A DNA stretch of 64,000 nucleotides, from assembly GCA_016223165.1 (NCBI GenBank), contig JACRPO010000007.1:620001-684000 (forward strand). Reading direction: 5' to 3'. A program made the position numbers and the translations under genes. Within the stretch, counting starts at the first letter, position 1; every line of letters starts with the position of its first letter. The notes beneath the pieces were generated by a model. The model saw nothing but the letters and a program-made list of their open reading frames with translations, searched no databases and was not told the DNA's origin. This stretch comes from Burkholderiales bacterium. Lineage in GTDB: Bacteria > Pseudomonadota > Gammaproteobacteria > Burkholderiales > Burkholderiaceae_C. Below are positions 60,695 through 64,000 of the stretch, in pieces.

Positions 60695-61732
60695 ATGAGC
60701 CTCTTCGAGCGCTACCTCAGCGTCTGGGTGCTGCTGTGCATCGTCGCCGGCATCGCCGTCGGGCAGTGGCAGCCCGGGCCGGTGCAGGCTATCGGCCGCC
60801 TCGAGGTGGCGCGCGTCAACCTCCCGGTCGGCCTGCTCATCTGGGTGATGATCATCCCGATGCTGCTGAAGGTGGACTTCGGCGCCTTGAGCCAGGTGCG
60901 CCAGCATTGGCGCGGCATCGGCGTCACGCTCTTCGTCAACTGGGCGGTCAAGCCGTTTTCGATGGCGCTGCTCGGCTGGCTCTTCATCCGCCACGTCTTC
61001 GCGCCCTGGCTGCCCGCCGAGCAGCACGACAGCTATGTCGCCGGCCTCATCCTGCTCGCCGCCGCGCCCTGCACGGCGATGGTGTTCGTGTGGAGCCGGC
61101 TCACGAACGGCCACCCGCTCTTCACGCTGAGCCAGGTGGCGCTCAACGACACCATCATGGTGTTCGCCTTCGCGCCCATCGTCGCGCTGCTGCTCGGCCT
61201 GTCGGCGATCACCGTGCCGTGGAGCACGCTGCTCACTTCCGTCGTGCTGTACATCGTCATCCCGGTGCTCATCGCGCAGGTCTGGCGCGGGGCCTTGCTC
61301 AAGCGCGGCCAGGCCGCCTTCGACACGGCACTGGCGAAGATCGGTCCGTGGTCGATCACGGCGCTGCTCGCCACCCTCGTGCTGCTCTTCGCCTTCCAGG
61401 GCGAGGCCATCCTGCGCCAGCCGCTGGTCATCGCGATGCTGGCCGTGCCCATTCTGATCCAGGTGTTCTTCAACTCGGCGCTCGCCTACGGGCTCAACCG
61501 CCGGCTCGGCGAATCGCACAGCGTCGCCTGCCCCTCGGCGCTGATCGGCGCCAGCAACTTCTTCGAGCTCGCGGTGGCGGCGGCGATCAGCCTCTTCGGC
61601 TTCGAGTCGGGCGCGGCGCTAGCCACCGTGGTGGGCGTGCTGATCGAGGTGCCGGTGATGCTGCTCGTGGTGCGCCTCGTGAACCGCAGCAAGGGCTGGT
61701 ACGAGCGCGGCGAGGCGCCCTGTCGTTGCTGA
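60695..61732 (+). CDS. acr3: ACR3-family arsenite efflux permease
   Basis: The 345-residue protein has about ten helices and the ACR3 landmark LLAAAPCTAMVFVWSRLTNG with the essential Cys126. It starts at ATG 60695 (MSLFERYLSVWVLL), 29 bp after arsC; a TTG at 60662 overlapping the arsC stop (TTGA) would add eleven residues and couple translation. It exports arsenite from the cell and completes the operon. A C-terminal APCRC may bind metal. Confidence 0.92.
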   Translation: MSLFERYLSVWVLLCIVAGIAVGQWQPGPVQAIGRLEVARVNLPVGLLIWVMIIPMLLKVDFGALSQVRQHWRGIGVTLFVNWAVKPFSMALLGWLFIRHVFAPWLPAEQHDSYVAGLILLAAAPCTAMVFVWSRLTNGHPLFTLSQVALNDTIMVFAFAPIVALLLGLSAITVPWSTLLTSVVLYIVIPVLIAQVWRGALLKRGQAAFDTALAKIGPWSITALLATLVLLFAFQGEAILRQPLVIAMLAVPILIQVFFNSALAYGLNRRLGESHSVACPSALIGASNFFELAVAAAISLFGFESGAALATVVGVLIEVPVMLLVVRLVNRSKGWYERGEAPCRC

Positions 61733-61761
61733 CCGATTCCCGCCGCTGCGCCTGCACACGC

Positions 61762-63420
61762 TCAGGGCAGGGGCAGAGGCTTGCCTTCGGCCGCCGAGGG
61801 CGCGGCCACGCCCAGCAGCCGGGCGAGCGTCGGCGCGATATCTGCCACTTCGACGCGTTGCGTGACGCGCCCGGCCTTCACCCATGCCGGCCCGTACATC
61901 AGGAGCGGCACATGCGTGTCGTAAGGATGAGGCGAGCCGTGCGTCGTGTTGGAGGTGGAAGACGTGTACATCCAGTTCGGCTTGAGGGCGACCTGCACAT
62001 CGCCGGAGATCTCGCGGTTCCAGGCCTTCACCATCGCCTCGAAGAAAGGCGCACCGGGGCGGCTGCGGCTTTCGAGCTCGCTTCGCGTGTAGGCGGCGGC
62101 GACCGACGGTTCGCTGAGCAGCGCTGCACGTGCGGCTTCGGCCACAGTGGCGAGATCGAGGTTGCGCCGCGCGAGCAGGCTGCGGTCGATCGTCACCTCC
62201 GGCCCCGAGAAGTAGCGGCCCAGCTTGGCGACGCCGAAGCGCTTCTCCAGCTCGGCGTTGACGCGGCCGAGCACTTCGTTCCTCGAGGCGCGGCCGGCGT
62301 CGAGCCCGCGCATGCGGCTGACTTCGGGCGCCAGCATGAACCCGTGGTCGGCGGTCAGCACCGCGAGATAGTTGTCCTTGCCCACCGCGGCATCGAGGTC
62401 ACGCAAGAAGGCCTGCAGCATGCGGTCGAGGTGCAGGAAGTGGTCGTGCGACATGCGCGACTCGGCGCTCCAGTTGTGGTTGACGTAGTCGTGGCTGGAC
62501 AGGCTCACCGAGAGGATGTCGGGCGCCTCGTCGCGGCCGAGCTGCTCGCCGGCGATGGCGGCGCGCGCGAAGTCGAGCGACAACTCGTCGGCGAACGGGC
62601 TGCGCAGCAGGCTGGCGTAGAACGCGGGCACGGGTTGCTCGAAGGCCGCGCCCATGGTCATCGGCAGCTTGCCGGGGCGGGTGCCGAACCAGGGCTGGTT
62701 GTCGCCGAGCGACTGCGCATAGGCGGTGTCGGCCAGCGCCGGCTTCCACTCGGCCTTGAAGTAGCGGTCGGCTGGCTTGGCCGCGTTGAAGGCCGTGACC
62801 CAGGCCGGGTGCTCCTTCATGTAGAAGGTGCTGGACGCGAACGAGCCCGTCTCCGTCATGTACATGTAGGCGGTGCCGGTCTTGCCGGCGGGCAGGATGG
62901 CGCCGCGGTCCTTGCCGGAGATGGCGATCACCTTGGATTGCGGCGAGGCGCGCCGCAGCACGTCGCCGACCGTCTCGACGCGCAGGTTGGCCGGGCTCGT
63001 GCCGTCGAGTTTGCCGGTCTTGTGGCCGATGTAGGTGTGGCGGATGTCGCCGGTGCAGTACAGCAGCTCGCCGGTGGCGAGGTCGCGCCAGTCGTTGCCG
63101 ATGATGCCGGTGGCGTGCGGGTAGGCGCCCGTCAGCATCGTGGCGTGGCCGGGCGCCGTGGCGGTGAGGGCGTGGCCGTAGTGAGCCTCGGCGAACCAGG
63201 TGCCGCGGTCGAAGAAGCGCGCGAAGCCATCGGGCTGCCACTGCTCGCGGTACCCCGTGACCTGGCGCATCGGGAGCCCGTCGACGACGAGCAGGACCAC
63301 CAGCTTGGGCCTTGCCGTGCCGGCCGAAGGTGGCGCCGTGCCGGGCCCGGCGCAGGCGGCGACGAGGGCGGCGAGCGCAGAGGCCGCGAGGAGGCGCTGG
63401 GTCAGGCTCTTCGTGTTCAT
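61762..63420 (-). CDS. PafA-like alkaline phosphatase/phosphodiesterase lipoprotein
   Basis: The 552-residue protein has a lipobox LVAACAG with Cys23 and an alkaline-phosphatase superfamily core. Metal-binding Asp47 is in LLVVDGLP, the nucleophile threonine is in TATAPGHATML (about 86-94), and later ligands are in SLSSHDYVNH, LTADHGFM and HVPLLMYG. It most resembles PafA-type phosphate-monoester phosphatases, acting in the periplasm or on the outer membrane. ATG 63420 starts the signal peptide. It is convergent with the arsenic operon. Confidence 0.85.
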   Translation of the reverse strand: MNTKSLTQRLLAASALAALVAACAGPGTAPPSAGTARPKLVVLLVVDGLPMRQVTGYREQWQPDGFARFFDRGTWFAEAHYGHALTATAPGHATMLTGAYPHATGIIGNDWRDLATGELLYCTGDIRHTYIGHKTGKLDGTSPANLRVETVGDVLRRASPQSKVIAISGKDRGAILPAGKTGTAYMYMTETGSFASSTFYMKEHPAWVTAFNAAKPADRYFKAEWKPALADTAYAQSLGDNQPWFGTRPGKLPMTMGAAFEQPVPAFYASLLRSPFADELSLDFARAAIAGEQLGRDEAPDILSVSLSSHDYVNHNWSAESRMSHDHFLHLDRMLQAFLRDLDAAVGKDNYLAVLTADHGFMLAPEVSRMRGLDAGRASRNEVLGRVNAELEKRFGVAKLGRYFSGPEVTIDRSLLARRNLDLATVAEAARAALLSEPSVAAAYTRSELESRSRPGAPFFEAMVKAWNREISGDVQVALKPNWMYTSSTSNTTHGSPHPYDTHVPLLMYGPAWVKAGRVTQRVEVADIAPTLARLLGVAAPSAAEGKPLPLP

Positions 63421-63740
63421 CCAACCACCCTAGGCTGGAGCCCTGCAGGGGACAAGCGGGGATCCCCTCGCCCGCCGTGGGGCCGATCTCGGCGGCCGGA
63501 GCGATGGGCGCCGCCTCGGGCCTGGGCGACGCCCGCGCGTGCCGATGCCGCCACCGTCGGCCGGCCGCAGCGGGCCGCGCGCGCGTGGCCCCGCATCTCC
63601 AACCACGCGGCATGAGAACGCAACGCCGGGCGCGACGATCCCGCGCCGCGCGTACGGGTATGCATCCATCCCGGCATGGCTGCGTACCTCCGTTCGTACA
63701 CCGCTGACCCTGCCCGGCCCGGGCCCACGAGGAGCAATCG
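63421..63740. other. 320-bp divergent intergenic region, no gene seen
   Basis: This gap separates the phosphatase and cytochrome starts and should hold two promoters. No sigma-70 boxes of good quality, no operator and no family-like frame were recognised. A weak, imperfect dyad lies around 63652-63690. Confidence 0.5.
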
Positions 63741-64000
63741 ATGAAGCAGCAGCAAGCGCACGCGTCCGGCAACCCGTTGCGCGTCGGGGCAACCCTGGCC
63801 ATCCCCCTGGCCGCTTTCGCCGCCGGCCTCGTGGCCGCAGGCGGCGCGGCGGCCCAGGCCACTACCGCCAATGTCGAGGCCGGCAAAGCGCGCGCGCAGA
63901 CCGTCTGCGCCGCCTGCCACGGCGCCAACGGCGTGAGCATCGCCGACAACATCCCCAACCTGGCCGGCCAGCGCGTCGCGTACATCGAGAACCAGCTGCG
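63741..64000 (+). CDS. c-type cytochrome, N-terminal part (3' end outside window)
   Basis: The first 86 residues are present and the frame is open at the window end. A signal peptide ([17 protein letters not shown]) precedes the heme motif CAACH at 56-60 (Cys56, Cys59, His60), followed by [26 protein letters not shown]. This start is typical of periplasmic class I cytochromes such as c4 or c553. A cgaggag site lies 6 bp before ATG 63741. Confidence 0.9.
   Translation, partial: MKQQQAHASGNPLRVGATLAIPLAAFAAGLVAAGGAAAQATTANVEAGKARAQTVCAACHGANGVSIADNIPNLAGQRVAYIENQL

Overview
The window is a 64 kb piece of a very GC-rich bacterial chromosome. No rRNA, tRNA, CRISPR array, insertion sequence or prophage could be seen. 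Gene content points to an aerobic betaproteobacterium of the order Burkholderiales (Rubrivivax/Leptothrix/Variovorax-like): type II NADH dehydrogenase, AmpG, ACR3 arsenic pump, several periplasmic binding-protein ABC systems, FadR-type regulators and hybrid kinases. This placement is inferred from gene content and base composition, not from a marker gene.

Layout. (1) 1-6500: the end of an ECF sigma factor, an alpha/beta hydrolase, a histidine-family phosphatase, then a tight run of ketopantoate-reductase-like dehydrogenase, APH-fold kinase, divergent enolase paralogue and EamA transporter. (2) 6500-20400: NADH dehydrogenase, then a peptidoglycan turnover and salvage neighbourhood (PBP4-type dacB, BadF-family sugar kinase, AmiD-like amidase, DUF3052, GHL10 glycosidase, murQ, D-Ala-D-Ala dipeptidase, ampG), interrupted by a LuxR regulator, a Crp/Fnr regulator and an M48 protease. 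(3) 20400-27250: an ECF sigma/anti-sigma pair, two OmpA-like proteins, an unknown secreted protein and a hybrid kinase/NarL-type response regulator pair. (4) 27300-42030: a carbohydrate or sugar-acid catabolic regulon built on two divergent transcription units, with a complete ABC importer, two TIM-barrel isomerases, an enolase-superfamily dehydratase, a Gfo/Idh/MocA dehydrogenase, a 2-hydroxyacid dehydrogenase, a VOC protein, a PfpI protein, a Tm-1-like protein and its own FadR-family regulator. Two perfect 13-bp FadR-type palindromes sit on the divergent promoters. (5) 42040-51570: an oligopeptide-type ABC importer with three tandem binding-protein genes divergent from two permeases and a fused double ATPase. 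(6) 51570-59130: a structured intergenic element, a three-PAS hybrid kinase, amtB behind a sigma-54 type promoter, and a TonB-dependent receptor. (7) 59200-61730: a compact arsR-arsI-arsC-acr3 arsenic operon that appears to start on a leaderless mRNA. (8) 61760-64000: a PafA-like phosphatase and the start of a c-type cytochrome gene.

Most promising for new biology: the reductase-kinase-enolase-like set at 2068-6478, whose enolase has lost a normally invariant active-site histidine but whose neighbours give a coherent 2-oxoacid to enol-phosphate chemistry; the FadR-controlled catabolic regulon of unknown substrate at 27319-42032; and two non-coding structures, a 154-bp imperfect palindrome at 22055-22208 and a pair of mutually complementary hairpins at 51705-51974. 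In-frame 9 and 12 bp minisatellites recur in several genes and give length-variable linkers.
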